Positions 44,442 to 54,258 are shown, numbered from the stretch's first letter. The stretch is DNA of 55,215 nt from Empedobacter stercoris (GCF_020281205.1 NZ_JACXZC010000020.1:1-55215); one strand, 5' to 3'. The notes: generated by a model from the letters alone, not told the origin. Numbers and translations are program-made.

Positions 44442-44466
44442 AAGCCTTGAACAAATGTCAAGGCTT
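44442..44466 (-). terminator. Intrinsic terminator of glyA
   Basis: Stem AAGCCTTGA / TCAAGGCTT with a run of T residues when read on the minus strand, 33 nt after the glyA stop. Confidence 0.9.
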
Positions 44467-44499
44467 ACTATAATCTAATTGCTTAGATTTAATTGTGAA

Positions 44500-45774
44500 T
44501 TACTTCATTTGAAATAATGGACGTGACGACATAAACTCGTTTACACGATCTGCTACATTATCAATAACCTCTTCATTATCGATGTTCATTAACACTTCGT
44601 CAACCAAATCTGCTACTGTTTGCATGTCTGCTTCTACAAGACCACGTGTTGTAACTGCCGCTGTACCTAAACGAATTCCTGATGTTACGAAAGGTGATTT
44701 GTCATCAAAAGGAACCATGTTTTTGTTGCAAGTTATCTCTGCCAATACCAAGGCATTTTCTGCTTGTTTACCAGAAATTCCTTTGTTTCTTAGGTCAATC
44801 AACATACAATGATTGTCTGTTCCGCCCGAAACAATGTTATATCCTTTTGCAACCAACGCTGCAGCTAATGCTTTTGCATTCTTCACAACTTGTACAATGT
44901 AGTCCATATATCCATCAGATAACGCTTCTTCGAAAGCAACTGCTTTTGATGCGATAACGTGCTCCAAAGGACCTCCTTGTGTTCCTGGGAAGACTGCTCC
45001 GTTCAAAATTTGAGACATCATTTTAATTTCTCCCTTCGGAGTAGTTAATCCCCAAGGATTTTCGAAGTCTTTTCCCATCATAATTACGCCACCTCTTGGG
45101 CCTCTTAGCGTTTTATGTGTCGTAGTTGTTACGATATGACAGTGAGGCATTGGGTCGTTTAAAATGCCACGAGCAATCAAACCTGCTGGGTGAGAAATAT
45201 CTGCTAATAACAAAGCGCCAACTTCGTCTGCAACTTCGCGGAATTTTGCGTAATCAATATCACGAGAATAAGCCGATGCACCACAAATAATCATTTGAGG
45301 TTTCTCTTTGCGAGCCGTTTCTGCCATTGCTTCGTAATCTATCAATCCTGTTTCTTTGTCTACACCGTAGAAAGAAGTTTGGTAAGTCATTCCCGAAAAA
45401 TTAACGGGAGAACCATGTGTTAAGTGCCCACCATGCGATAAATCGAAGCCTAAAATTTTGTCTCCAGGTTTCAAACAAGCTAAGTAAACTGCCGCATTTG
45501 CCTGAGAACCAGAGTGCGGTTGTACGTTCGCATATTCTGCATTAAACAATGCTTTCAAACGTTCTATTGCAATAGTTTCTACTTCATCTACAACTTCGCA
45601 CCCGCCATAATAACGCTTTCCTGGGTAGCCTTCTGCATATTTGTTCGTTAAAACAGAACCCATCGCACGCATTACATTGTCAGAAACAAAGTTTTCTGAC
45701 GCGATTAGTTCAATTCCATTTAATTGTCTTTCTTTTTCTTCTTCGATCAAATCAAAGATTACATCTTGTGCCAT
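44500..45774 (-). CDS. glyA: Serine hydroxymethyltransferase
   Basis: GlyA interconverts serine and glycine with tetrahydrofolate and is a main source of one-carbon units. The 424-aa PLP enzyme has the N-terminal [32 protein letters not shown], and the cofactor-binding SHGGHLTHG and [11 protein letters not shown]. The Schiff-base lysine is Lys221 in [14 protein letters not shown]. It stands alone on the minus strand, with a -7 box (TATATTTG, minus strand, 45801-45808) 26 nt upstream and its own terminator. Confidence 0.97.
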   Translation of the reverse strand: MAQDVIFDLIEEEKERQLNGIELIASENFVSDNVMRAMGSVLTNKYAEGYPGKRYYGGCEVVDEVETIAIERLKALFNAEYANVQPHSGSQANAAVYLACLKPGDKILGFDLSHGGHLTHGSPVNFSGMTYQTSFYGVDKETGLIDYEAMAETARKEKPQMIICGASAYSRDIDYAKFREVADEVGALLLADISHPAGLIARGILNDPMPHCHIVTTTTHKTLRGPRGGVIMMGKDFENPWGLTTPKGEIKMMSQILNGAVFPGTQGGPLEHVIASKAVAFEEALSDGYMDYIVQVVKNAKALAAALVAKGYNIVSGGTDNHCMLIDLRNKGISGKQAENALVLAEITCNKNMVPFDDKSPFVTSGIRLGTAAVTTRGLVEADMQTVADLVDEVLMNIDNEEVIDNVADRVNEFMSSRPLFQMK

Positions 45775-45800
45775 GTTTTTTGTTTGTATTTATTGTGTTT

Positions 45801-45808
45801 CAAATATA
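45801..45808 (-). promoter_or_regulatory. -7 promoter box (TATATTTG on the minus strand) of glyA
   Basis: An exact TAnnTTTG match read on the minus strand, 26 nt before the glyA start. No TTTG -33 box at the standard distance. Confidence 0.5.
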
Positions 45809-45886
45809 AGATTTTATCGTCTAATTTCTATACGATGTTTTCGCTATAAAATAAGAATTATCAACACTATGTTTTATTTATTTTGG

Positions 45887-45979
45887 GCGTTCCCTTCGGG
45901 CGGGCTATCCGTTGCAATCTTTTTTGGTGTGTAGACAAGCTCCACACCAAAAAAGGATTTCCACTACTATCCCTAACGC
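45887..45979. repeat. Dispersed palindromic intergenic repeat, Bacteroidota type
   Basis: A 93-bp element that can fold on itself. Terminal GCGTT (45887-45891) pairs with AACGC (45975-45979), and an inner perfect 12-bp stem joins TTTTTTGGTGTG (45920-45931) and CACACCAAAAAA (45943-45954). The inner words CCCTTCGGGCGGGCTATCC and TTTCCACTACTATCCCTAACG are ones I know from intergenic repeats in many Bacteroidota genomes, often miscalled as short ORFs. It is much more GC-rich than its surroundings. Function unknown. Confidence 0.75.
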
Positions 45980-46220
45980 AGATTGAGAAAAGAGTAGTTG
46001 TGATTTTATATAAAGTCTACTTATTTTAATCTAAAAAATAATTTATTTTTCAAACGAATTCAAATTGATTTTTCAATAGAAAGGCGCTAAAAAAATATAA
46101 GATAATTCTTTTCTTATTCCGAATCTTTGGAGGAGTTTAACAAATCCAAACAAAAGATTTTTAATCTATAATATTCTTAAAGACTCATTAACTATCAAAT
46201 TCTCTCATTAAATTTACCTC
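45980..46220. other. Rest of the glyA-anmK intergenic region
   Basis: About 240 AT-rich bases between the repeat and anmK. I see no ORF of coding quality. A near -7 box (TAAATTTA, 46209-46216) sits 4 nt before the anmK ATG. Confidence 0.5.
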
Positions 46221-47279
46221 ATGAAAAATGCTACTTTTTATATTGGTTTGATGTCTGGAACATCATTAGATGGTTTGGATATCTGCTACGTTCGGTTTGA
46301 TGATGCAGGTACTTTCGAAATTTTACATGCCGAAACCATCAATTATACAGCAGATTGGCGAAAAAATCTCTCCGAGGCTTACCAATATTCTGCAATGAAT
46401 TTGTGTGAATTAGACGTTAATTTTGGTTATTTTTTGGGAGAACAAGTAAAAAAGTTCATGCAAAAATATGAAATAAAAGACGTGGATTTTGTGGCATCGC
46501 ATGGACAAACTATTTTTCATCAACCGAAGAAATCATTTACTTTACAAATCGGAAATGGTGCTGCAATAGCTTCTCGTTGTCAACAAAAAGTAGTGTGTGA
46601 TTTTCGTACACAAGATGTTGTTTTAGGAGGACAAGGTGCGCCTTTGGTTCCGATTGGTGACGAATTGTTGTTTCATCAATATGATGCTTGTCTCAATTTA
46701 GGAGGTTTTTCTAATATTTCCTTGAATAGAAACCAACAACGTATTGCGTTTGATATTTGTCCGATTAATATTGTTCTGAATCATTATGCAAATCAATTAG
46801 GAGTTGATTATGATAAAAATGGAGAAATTGCACAACAAGGAAATGTAAATCACGCGTTGGTTGAAGAGTTAAATCAGCTTGCATTTTATCAATTGTCTTA
46901 TCCAAAATCTTTGGGATACGAATGGATCGAATCAGAGTTCTTAACAATTGTTGATAAGTATGCTATTTCGACACAAGATAAGTTGAGAAGTTGTGTAGAG
47001 CACTTCGTGTTTCAAATTCAAGAAGTCTTTTCTTTTTATGATATTAACAATGTGTTGATAACTGGAGGAGGCGTACGAAATGTGTTTTTTATCAATAGAT
47101 TACGAGATTTATCTGATGTTGAAATCATCATTCCAAACGATAATTTAATCGATTTTAAAGAAGCTTTAATCTTTGCTTTTCTTGGATATAAACGAATTAA
47201 GAACGAAGTTAATTGCTTGTCTTCTGTAACTGGTGCGAGTAAAGATCATTGCTCAGGAGTTATTTTCGAAGCGATTTAA
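46221..47279 (+). CDS. anmK: Anhydro-N-acetylmuramic acid kinase
   Basis: AnmK hydrolyses and phosphorylates 1,6-anhydro-MurNAc to MurNAc-6-phosphate in cell-wall recycling. The 352-aa ASKHA kinase has IGLMSGTSLDGLDICYV (8-24), ASHGQTIFHQP, QIGNGAAIA, CDFRTQDVVLGGQGAPLVP, LNLGGFSNIS and LITGGGVRNVFFINRL. All are family blocks. The promoter -7-like box lies right against the start codon, so the mRNA may have almost no leader. It is followed by nhaA on the same strand, 108 nt away. Confidence 0.95.
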   Translation: MKNATFYIGLMSGTSLDGLDICYVRFDDAGTFEILHAETINYTADWRKNLSEAYQYSAMNLCELDVNFGYFLGEQVKKFMQKYEIKDVDFVASHGQTIFHQPKKSFTLQIGNGAAIASRCQQKVVCDFRTQDVVLGGQGAPLVPIGDELLFHQYDACLNLGGFSNISLNRNQQRIAFDICPINIVLNHYANQLGVDYDKNGEIAQQGNVNHALVEELNQLAFYQLSYPKSLGYEWIESEFLTIVDKYAISTQDKLRSCVEHFVFQIQEVFSFYDINNVLITGGGVRNVFFINRLRDLSDVEIIIPNDNLIDFKEALIFAFLGYKRIKNEVNCLSSVTGASKDHCSGVIFEAI

Positions 47280-47387
47280 AGCAATAATATCAAAAGGAAG
47301 TTTAGTTTTAAATAAAGTTCAATTCTTAAGTTATAATTAGGCAGTTAAAAACGAGTTCATTAATTTTACCGAACTAAAAAAAATACA

Positions 47388-48548
47388 ATGATTGTTACTA
47401 AACTTTTTAATAAATTTTTTCATAGCCAAACGTCTGGAGGAATATTTTTGATATTCTGTACAGCATTTTCTTTATTCTTAGCCAATTCACAGTTTACAAA
47501 ATCGTATGTTGCTATTTGGAAGATGGACATGTTTGGACATTCATTCGAACATTGGATAAATGATGGATTAATGGCAGTATTCTTTTTCTTGATAGGTTTA
47601 GAACTGAAAAGAGAAATATTTGTAGGAGAATTATCCGATACTAAAAAGGCGATTTTACCAGTGTTTGCAGCAATTGGTGGAATGGTTATGCCAGCTTTTA
47701 TTTTTTATTTAACCAATAAAGGTACAGATACCATTCATGGTTTTGGAATCCCGATGGCAACTGATATTGCATTTGCTGTTGCAATTATTACGATGCTGGG
47801 TAAACGTGTTCCTATGTCCCTAAAAGTATTTTTAACTGCTTTGGCAGTAATTGACGATTTAGGTGCAATTATCGTGATTGCGTTGTTTTATCCAAATCCA
47901 GAAATGCCTTTAGATTTTACACAATTCGGAATTGCAATGGCTATTTTGTTCGGTCTTTTTGCGCTGAATAAAATGAAAGTAAAATCAATGATTCCGTATA
48001 TTATAGGAGGAATTGCTGTGTGGTGGTTTATGTTGCATTCGGGTATTCATGCTACTATTGCGGGAGTTTTGGTTGCATTTACAATTCCTTTTGATAAAGA
48101 TGATTCTAAATCACTTTCAGCTAAAATGGAGCATGCTTTACATATTCCTGTAGCATTTGTTATATTACCATTATTTGCTTTAGCAAATACCGCAATAACG
48201 ATAGATGCTGGAGGTTTTTCACATTTTAGTGTTCCATTAGCTACAGGTATTTTCTTAGGTTTAGTGGTCGGAAAACCAGTTGGAATTACTTTATTTACAT
48301 GGATTGCAGTAAAATTAGGATTATGTGTATTACCAACAGCAGTCAATTTTAAACGAGTTTTTGGTGTAGGAATTTTAGGAGGAATTGGATTTACAATGTC
48401 GATTTTTGTTTCGATGTTAGCATTCAAAGATCCAAGCTATGTAAAAGAAGCAAAACTGATGATTTTGGTAGCTTCTTTGACAGCTGCAATAGTTGGTTTT
48501 GTACTTTTAAAAATCTTATTAACAACGAAACAAGATTATTCAGATTAA
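47388..48548 (+). CDS. nhaA: Na+/H+ antiporter NhaA
   Basis: NhaA exchanges one Na+ for two H+ across the inner membrane and supports sodium and alkaline tolerance. The 386-aa protein has about 12 membrane helices. It carries the paired aspartates in ALAVIDDLGA (Asp156, Asp157), the helix IV TDIAFA (Asp126) and the start SGGIFLIFCTAFSLFLANS. Size and pattern are typical. No regulator such as nhaR is near. It ends in a terminator. Confidence 0.95.
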   Translation: MIVTKLFNKFFHSQTSGGIFLIFCTAFSLFLANSQFTKSYVAIWKMDMFGHSFEHWINDGLMAVFFFLIGLELKREIFVGELSDTKKAILPVFAAIGGMVMPAFIFYLTNKGTDTIHGFGIPMATDIAFAVAIITMLGKRVPMSLKVFLTALAVIDDLGAIIVIALFYPNPEMPLDFTQFGIAMAILFGLFALNKMKVKSMIPYIIGGIAVWWFMLHSGIHATIAGVLVAFTIPFDKDDSKSLSAKMEHALHIPVAFVILPLFALANTAITIDAGGFSHFSVPLATGIFLGLVVGKPVGITLFTWIAVKLGLCVLPTAVNFKRVFGVGILGGIGFTMSIFVSMLAFKDPSYVKEAKLMILVASLTAAIVGFVLLKILLTTKQDYSD

Positions 48549-48576
48549 TTAAATCAATCAAAATAAGAACAAATAG

Positions 48577-48612
48577 AATCGAATTTTTCTTCAGAGAAAT
48601 TCGATTTTTTTA
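48577..48612 (+). terminator. Intrinsic terminator after nhaA
   Basis: Stem AATCGAATTTTTCT / AGAGAAATTCGATT (one wobble pair), then a T-run, 28 nt after the stop. Confidence 0.85.
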
Positions 48613-48650
48613 TTGACTTAGATTGTATCTTCGTATAAAATTTTAAATAA

Positions 48651-49871
48651 ATGAGAACGTATCAAGAAACAATCGATTGGTTGTTTACAAATTTACCCAT
48701 GTTTCAACGTGTAGGAGCTTCTGCTATGAAAGCTGATTTGACTAATATTACAGCTTTGTGTAATTATTTAGGAAATCCTCAAACGAAGTTTAAAACAGTA
48801 CATATTGCAGGAACAAATGGTAAAGGAAGTACGTCTCATATGTTGGCTTCTATTTTTCAGGAAGCAGGTTTCAAAACTGGATTAACCACTTCTCCACATC
48901 TGAAAGACTTTAGAGAACGTATTCGTGTGAATGGTGTGATGGCAGAAGAAGAATTTGTAGTGGATTTTGTCAATAAACACGAACAAAAAATAATCGATCA
49001 AAAAGCATCTTTCTTTGAGATTGCTATTGCAATGGCTTTCGAGTATTTTGCTCAACAAAAAGTGGATATTGCAATTATTGAAACAGGTTTAGGAGGACGT
49101 TTAGATTCAACAAATATTATTTTACCAGAACTTTCAATTATTACAAATATTGGGTTAGATCATACACAGTTTTTAGGGGATACCTTGGATAAAATTGCAT
49201 TTGAAAAAGCTGGAATTATTAAACCAAATACAGCGGTTGTCATTGGAGAAACAACAGCCGAAACAAAACCAGTTTTTATGAAAGTTGCCCAAGAACGAAA
49301 TGCAGAAATTATTTTAGCCGAAGAAAAGCATTTTCAAGATTTAACTTCAGATTTGAAAGGCTCGTATCAAATCAAAAATAAACGGGCTGTACTTGCAGCG
49401 ATAGAACAATTACAAAAACAAGGGTGGACGATTTCTACAGATAATATCACTAATGGATTATTGAATGTTGTAAAAAACACAAACCTTCGTGGTCGTTGGG
49501 ATATTCTTGGTCATTATCCGCTTATTGTAGCTGATACGGCGCATAATCCCCATGGTTTAGCAGAAGTTTCGAAACAAATTAATGAACAACCATATAATCA
49601 ATTGCATTTAGTTTTGGGATTTGTCAACGATAAAGATGTTTTGTCAATTCTTCAGTTTTTTCCAAAAAAGGCAACTTATTATTTTTGTCAACCAAATGTT
49701 CCACGGAAATATGATATTGATGAGCTGTATCAAATAATTCCAGAAGATATACAGGACAAACATTTTTTCGATTCTGTAGAAAAAGCATTGCTTGCAGCCA
49801 AAAATAATGCTTCTGTGAATGATATGATTTATATTGGAGGGAGTACATTCGTTGTCGCTGAAGTGATATAA
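48651..49871 (+). CDS. folC: Bifunctional folylpolyglutamate synthase / dihydrofolate synthase
   Basis: FolC adds glutamate to dihydropteroate and to folates. The 406-aa Mur-ligase-type protein has the P-loop HIAGTNGKGSTSHML (near 51-65), TTSPHLKDFRERIRVNG, ETGLGGRLDSTN, TNIGLDHTQFLGDT and DTAHNPHGL. Length is normal. Together with folE at 25.4 kb it belongs to folate synthesis but is not linked to it. It starts 102 nt after nhaA, behind a terminator. Confidence 0.96.
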   Translation: MRTYQETIDWLFTNLPMFQRVGASAMKADLTNITALCNYLGNPQTKFKTVHIAGTNGKGSTSHMLASIFQEAGFKTGLTTSPHLKDFRERIRVNGVMAEEEFVVDFVNKHEQKIIDQKASFFEIAIAMAFEYFAQQKVDIAIIETGLGGRLDSTNIILPELSIITNIGLDHTQFLGDTLDKIAFEKAGIIKPNTAVVIGETTAETKPVFMKVAQERNAEIILAEEKHFQDLTSDLKGSYQIKNKRAVLAAIEQLQKQGWTISTDNITNGLLNVVKNTNLRGRWDILGHYPLIVADTAHNPHGLAEVSKQINEQPYNQLHLVLGFVNDKDVLSILQFFPKKATYYFCQPNVPRKYDIDELYQIIPEDIQDKHFFDSVEKALLAAKNNASVNDMIYIGGSTFVVAEVI

Positions 49872-50027
49872 CATTTTTATACTTTAACAATTTTTAATTA
49901 ATAATTTTTCCATTTAACATCTGATTTAAATAAAATTAATAAAATCTTATTCATTTTTTTTTAAACAAAACGTGTAAATGTTTGTAAAACAGATTATATT
50001 CGTAATGATTTAGTTAATTAAAAATTT

Positions 50028-50717
50028 ATGAAAAAATGTTTACTTATCATAGTATTTGGAGTTTTTGCTTCTCTTACTTATGCACAAGTAGGTATTGGAA
50101 CAGAGAATCCAAAAGCTACTTTAGATGTGACAGCAGTTAATGCAACAGGAACATCTACAGACGTTCAAGGCGTTTTAATTCCGAGAGTTGATAGAGAAAG
50201 AGCTCAATCAATGAAAGATGTTGAAAAATCTACAATGATTTATGTTAATGATGTTTCGACAGGAACTAACACCGGAACAGCGATAGATATTAATACAGAA
50301 GGTTTTTATTATTATAACGGTATAATTTGGGTTAAGTTAGCTTCATCAACAAGCGCTTCAACCCAATTTTTTTATATGCCATCTATTGTCATTAATACTT
50401 CTGTAACAGCAACTGGTTTAAAGAGAAATTTGCATGCAGAATATGTGGCTCAATTTACTGGAAAAACATTTGTAATGGATAATGATGGAGGAACTGTGGA
50501 TGTTAATACACCAAGTCCCAAATTTATTAAAAGTGATGGTGCTCCTATAACAATTCCAAATGTTCCGTCAGCAACAGATCTTTATTACTATATTACAGAT
50601 TACGACACGACATCTTTAGCTAATTTATCAATTGATGCTAACGGCGTTTTAACTTATGATGTAATAGGTACAGGTACCGATTATTCTTTTGTCAACATTG
50701 TTTTCGTTGTTAAATAA
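50028..50717 (+). CDS. Secreted protein with a GIGT-type N-terminal motif (229 aa)
   Basis: It starts with a signal peptide (MKKCLLIIVFGVFASLTYAQ), followed at once by VGIGTENPKATLDV. This GIGTxNPxxxLDV motif opens many Bacteroidota surface and fibre-like proteins and resembles motifs of phage tail fibres. The next part (VLIPRVDRERAQSM, MIYVND...GFYYYNGIIWVKL) is typical of the same architecture. The C-terminal half is beta-rich and I do not recognise it. No lipobox and no clear type IX secretion tail are seen. The next gene follows after 20 nt, so the two are likely an operon and may act together on the cell surface. Confidence 0.8.
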   Translation: MKKCLLIIVFGVFASLTYAQVGIGTENPKATLDVTAVNATGTSTDVQGVLIPRVDRERAQSMKDVEKSTMIYVNDVSTGTNTGTAIDINTEGFYYYNGIIWVKLASSTSASTQFFYMPSIVINTSVTATGLKRNLHAEYVAQFTGKTFVMDNDGGTVDVNTPSPKFIKSDGAPITIPNVPSATDLYYYITDYDTTSLANLSIDANGVLTYDVIGTGTDYSFVNIVFVVK

Positions 50718-50737
50718 TTAACCTAAAGCTGATAACA

Positions 50738-53700
50738 ATGAAAAAGAATATATTTAATTTTTTTAGCAAGGCAATTCCGATTGGAGTCTTTTTGTTAGGA
50801 GTCGGAACATATACAGCTGATGCTCAAATAAAAGTGTATGCAAACAATACTACGGGCAGTAATAGTCACGTAGATACTCCAACCGAAGCACTCAATGGAA
50901 ATGAAACATTTGCCAAATTAAACTCCTATGGAGGAGTTGCTGTAGGTATTGGTAGTTATACCGGAGATCTGACACTTAATTATACAACACCCATAGCTGC
51001 GACAGAAGAATATTACCTTAGGTTAACAACTACAGGTAATAATTTGCTTGGCGGTTTATTAGGTGGTGGATTAGGACAATTATTATCAACTGTTGTTGGA
51101 GGGCTGGTATTAGGAAATCACTATATGCAGGTAGATTTATATAATACCAGTGTAAGTACCACAACACCTTTGTTAACTGCTTTGACCAATACTACCTATA
51201 GCAATACATTAGATAGAATGCGTATTGTACAGGATAAAGCAGGAAATTATTATATGCGTATCAAATCTCCTTCTGCTTATAACAGAGTAGTACTAAAAGA
51301 TGTGACCAATGCGGTACTTTTAGGGGTGAGCAATAGTACTAATGTGTACAATGGTTTCTATTTTACGGGTAGTACCAATTGTATAGATATGATGACCTAT
51401 TATGATGTGAGTAGTAATTTATTAACATTAGGCGTTGCTGGTTTGGGAACTACTGGTGTTACAAATGCTCAGAACGCTATTGACGACAGTACTACAACCG
51501 CCTCTAATATTGGTATGGGAGTTTTGTCTGTAGCAGGTAGTGTTTCACAATCTTTTATTTTACCAACAACAACTGATAATACTAAAGATATTCAGGTGAT
51601 GCTGCATATGGCAAACCCAGCTCTATTAAGTGTTGGTGTTGCTGAAGGTGTTTTTATTGAAGCTTACAACAATGGAGTTTTGGTTTCATCACAACAAGTA
51701 AACAGTGCCTTTTTAGGAGCAGATTTGTTGGGGTTGGTAAATCAGGGACAGAAAATACTCGTACGCTATAAACCAACCGGATCTTATGATGAAGTGAAAG
51801 TTACTGTAAAAGGTTTAGCAAATGTAGGTATAGCTAAAACAGTAGATGTATATGATGTTGCTGTTGTAAATTCTTATCCAGATGTAAATCAGACAGTCTG
51901 CACAGTGAATGGTACTTTTAATTTAAATACTATTGTACCGGGTTATTCAGCTTCAAATACTTATAAGTATTATACTTACCAAGGAGTGGAAGTTACAAAT
52001 CCGACAGCAGTAAAACCAGGTTCTTACTTAGTGAAGGGTGTTACTGCAGCAGGATATTGTGCAAATCAATATGTATATATTACCGCTACTCAAACAGAGC
52101 AGTACTTTATAACAGGAAAATCTAATTACAGTGTAGCTCAGGGAGCAAGTTTAACGTTTACACAATACACAACAAATTTACCTAATGTTAGCGCTGCTAA
52201 TATCAAAATTTATGATATTAATGGAAATGTGGTAAATGGACCTGTTTCATTTCCACAGCTTGGAACTTATTATTATACAGTAAAAGCAATTAATAATGCA
52301 GGAACCTGTGAAGTAATAAAAAGGCTAACGGTATATGTTTACGATCAGGCAACTTGTGGTTTCAGATATGAAAAATACCACGCAACGAATACAACAGATT
52401 GGGGTACTGTTACCTTATTAGGAATTCCTCTAGGGGCTATAAATGATCGATCGAAAGCAGGAGACGGTGATCTATCTAGCTTTGCTACGATTTCTAATAT
52501 AGTGTCTTTAGTTGGAATTGGTACTACTTATCAGGATTTGAAATTTGCAGCACCTGTAACAGGAGGAACACCAGTTACGATAAAAATAGGACAAAACTTT
52601 AGCCTTACTCAAGTAATAGGAGGTATTACAGTGATCGGTTTAGATGCCAGCGGAAATCCGATAGGTAATTTACAATCAGTAGGCGATGCTGCTTTACTAG
52701 ATTTATTAGTAGGAGACAATGTTTTTGAATATACTTTTACACCTACTGCTACAAATGGTTCACAACCAGATTATCAAGGGGTAAGAGTATTACTAGGAAG
52801 TGTTTTAGGTGTTGCTAATAATATGAACGTTTACGGAGCATATATCAACAGAAATGTTCCTGTACAGGATAATGGAAGCTGTACAATTGATCCGAATGTA
52901 GTAGTAAAAGGAGCTGTTATTCCTGGAAATACTGAGGCTACCTTAACTTTAAACAATACAGCTCAAGATGTATTATGGGGTGTTGAAGATCCTGGATTAG
53001 GGGTGGCACCTTCTTTGTCTTCTGTCTTATATCCATATCAGGCAGTAGATAATAATCTTGATACATATGCGGTATTCAATACAGCTGTTTCCGTATTAAA
53101 TAAACAAACACTTACAGCAAAATTCAAACAAGTAGCACGACCAGGAGATGAGGTTCGTATCATTATAGGTAGTCAGAATATCGGAGTATTGAATCTGAAC
53201 TTGCTTGCTGATTTTAAAATTCAGCGCTACATGGGAAATGCTCCTGTAGGAGATTTGTTAACGAATCAGAATTTTAGCCTTGTTGACTTAAATGTATTAG
53301 GTCTTTTGGGAAGTAATCCTTCTAGAAAAGCAATTATTATATCTGCAATAGATGTTCCTTTTGATCGTGTGGAAATTAGCCATACCAAACTGGCAGCTGT
53401 AGAATTGCTTGGAGAGTATACTTATATCTATGACGTGGCTGTAGTACCTAATTTAGAGTTTGACAATATCATTAATACAGACGGTAGTGCAGCAAAAATT
53501 TGCGTATCTCAACCATTATCTATACAAAAGTTAGATAGTTGTACTGGTTATATTGTGTCATTCGCGCATAAAGTGACAACAGCAGGAGTGGATAGTTATG
53601 TGGATATACCAGGATCTGCCTTAACAATTATTTCTGATCAAAATGGAATCATTAAATATACCTTGACAGAAACTTATTCTAGTTATGGAGATGCTTTATA

Positions 53701-53818
53701 TCTAAAAATTCAGTCAACACGTAGCGAATGTACGTTTGGCGATGCACAGTATCTAAAAGTAAAAATAGCTGCTTGTAATATGATTGCAAACCCAATGATA
53801 AGAACTCGTTTAAAATAA
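50738..53818 (+). CDS. Large secreted protein with four repeated beta-domains (1026 aa)
   Basis: A signal peptide (to about ADAQ, residue 30) is followed by four copies of one domain of about 135-165 residues, at roughly 45-210, 245-378, 565-705 and 765-904. Each has a D-x4-T-x-A/F start, a middle with LLGLLG-type hydrophobic runs and a V-x-V-Y-D/G-A/V end (VDVYDVAVV, MNVYGAYI, TYIYDVAVV). Between copies two and three (about 385-535) there is an Ig/PKD-like stretch with Cys pairs. The C-terminus ends CNMIANPMIRTRLK, without an obvious type IX sorting domain. The domains look like jelly-roll or discoidin-type binding modules; ligand unknown. The gene follows the GIGT protein by 20 nt. Confidence 0.82.
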   Translation: MKKNIFNFFSKAIPIGVFLLGVGTYTADAQIKVYANNTTGSNSHVDTPTEALNGNETFAKLNSYGGVAVGIGSYTGDLTLNYTTPIAATEEYYLRLTTTGNNLLGGLLGGGLGQLLSTVVGGLVLGNHYMQVDLYNTSVSTTTPLLTALTNTTYSNTLDRMRIVQDKAGNYYMRIKSPSAYNRVVLKDVTNAVLLGVSNSTNVYNGFYFTGSTNCIDMMTYYDVSSNLLTLGVAGLGTTGVTNAQNAIDDSTTTASNIGMGVLSVAGSVSQSFILPTTTDNTKDIQVMLHMANPALLSVGVAEGVFIEAYNNGVLVSSQQVNSAFLGADLLGLVNQGQKILVRYKPTGSYDEVKVTVKGLANVGIAKTVDVYDVAVVNSYPDVNQTVCTVNGTFNLNTIVPGYSASNTYKYYTYQGVEVTNPTAVKPGSYLVKGVTAAGYCANQYVYITATQTEQYFITGKSNYSVAQGASLTFTQYTTNLPNVSAANIKIYDINGNVVNGPVSFPQLGTYYYTVKAINNAGTCEVIKRLTVYVYDQATCGFRYEKYHATNTTDWGTVTLLGIPLGAINDRSKAGDGDLSSFATISNIVSLVGIGTTYQDLKFAAPVTGGTPVTIKIGQNFSLTQVIGGITVIGLDASGNPIGNLQSVGDAALLDLLVGDNVFEYTFTPTATNGSQPDYQGVRVLLGSVLGVANNMNVYGAYINRNVPVQDNGSCTIDPNVVVKGAVIPGNTEATLTLNNTAQDVLWGVEDPGLGVAPSLSSVLYPYQAVDNNLDTYAVFNTAVSVLNKQTLTAKFKQVARPGDEVRIIIGSQNIGVLNLNLLADFKIQRYMGNAPVGDLLTNQNFSLVDLNVLGLLGSNPSRKAIIISAIDVPFDRVEISHTKLAAVELLGEYTYIYDVAVVPNLEFDNIINTDGSAAKICVSQPLSIQKLDSCTGYIVSFAHKVTTAGVDSYVDIPGSALTIISDQNGIIKYTLTETYSSYGDALYLKIQSTRSECTFGDAQYLKVKIAACNMIANPMIRTRLK

Positions 53819-53882
53819 GGAATATTAGACAGTATTATTAGTCAAATCATTTGATTGAATAATTAATTTGATAACTCCTAAT

Positions 53883-53915
53883 AATAAAGACTATTCATTT
53901 TGGGTGGTCTTTATT
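53883..53915 (+). terminator. Hairpin terminator after the repeat-domain gene
   Basis: AATAAAGAC (53883-53891) pairs with GTCTTTATT (53907-53915) around a 15-nt loop. The T-tail is weak. Confidence 0.65.
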
Positions 53916-53926
53916 ATATAGAATAG

Positions 53927-54046
53927 ATTCTACTTCGTAGAATTTCTCCCGAGTCGCTCCTTCAAAAGTATCCATTTTACTTTTCTTTTGTTCAAGAAAA
54001 GCAAAACGTCTAATCATTTTGTGCGTTAAAAACGGGCTTTTCCCGT
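53927..54046. repeat. Cluster of three inverted repeats upstream of the rRNA promoters
   Basis: ATTCTAC-ttc-GTAGAAT (53927-53943), CTTTTCTT-ttgttc-AAGAAAAG (53980-54001) and ACGGG-cttt t-CCCGT (54032-54046) lie in a row. The CTTTTCTT...AAGAAAAG piece resembles a dispersed Bacteroidota intergenic element known to me from memory. No ORF here has coding quality. Confidence 0.45.
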
Positions 54047-54147
54047 CTAAAATTATCGATCTATCGTTTTAAATCCAAACATTTCAAAAAATATTTCTCA
54101 TCATACCAGTAACTTAAGAGAAGAATGTAAAATAAATGTAAATTATG

Positions 54148-54180
54148 TTTGGAAAAACGAATAATGCAGGCGTATATTTG
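54148..54180 (+). promoter_or_regulatory. rRNA operon promoter P1
   Basis: TTTG (54148-54151), 21 nt and TATATTTG (54173-54180), a full -7 match. First of three stacked promoters. Confidence 0.65.
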
Positions 54181-54258
54181 CAACCTCAATACGAAAGACG
54201 AGTAGTATTGAAATTGACATAGGGACTTATATATCGACAAAATTTATTTAAAAATAAA

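Noticed and set aside
44251-44466. Possible small RNA between atpG and glyA
   Set aside because: The two hairpins are well explained as terminators of convergent genes, and no promoter-like sequence lies between them.
45641-45934. Plus-strand ORF over the glyA 5' end and the palindromic repeat
   Set aside because: It crosses the glyA start region in antisense and ends inside the repeat; such calls are a typical artefact of this repeat type.
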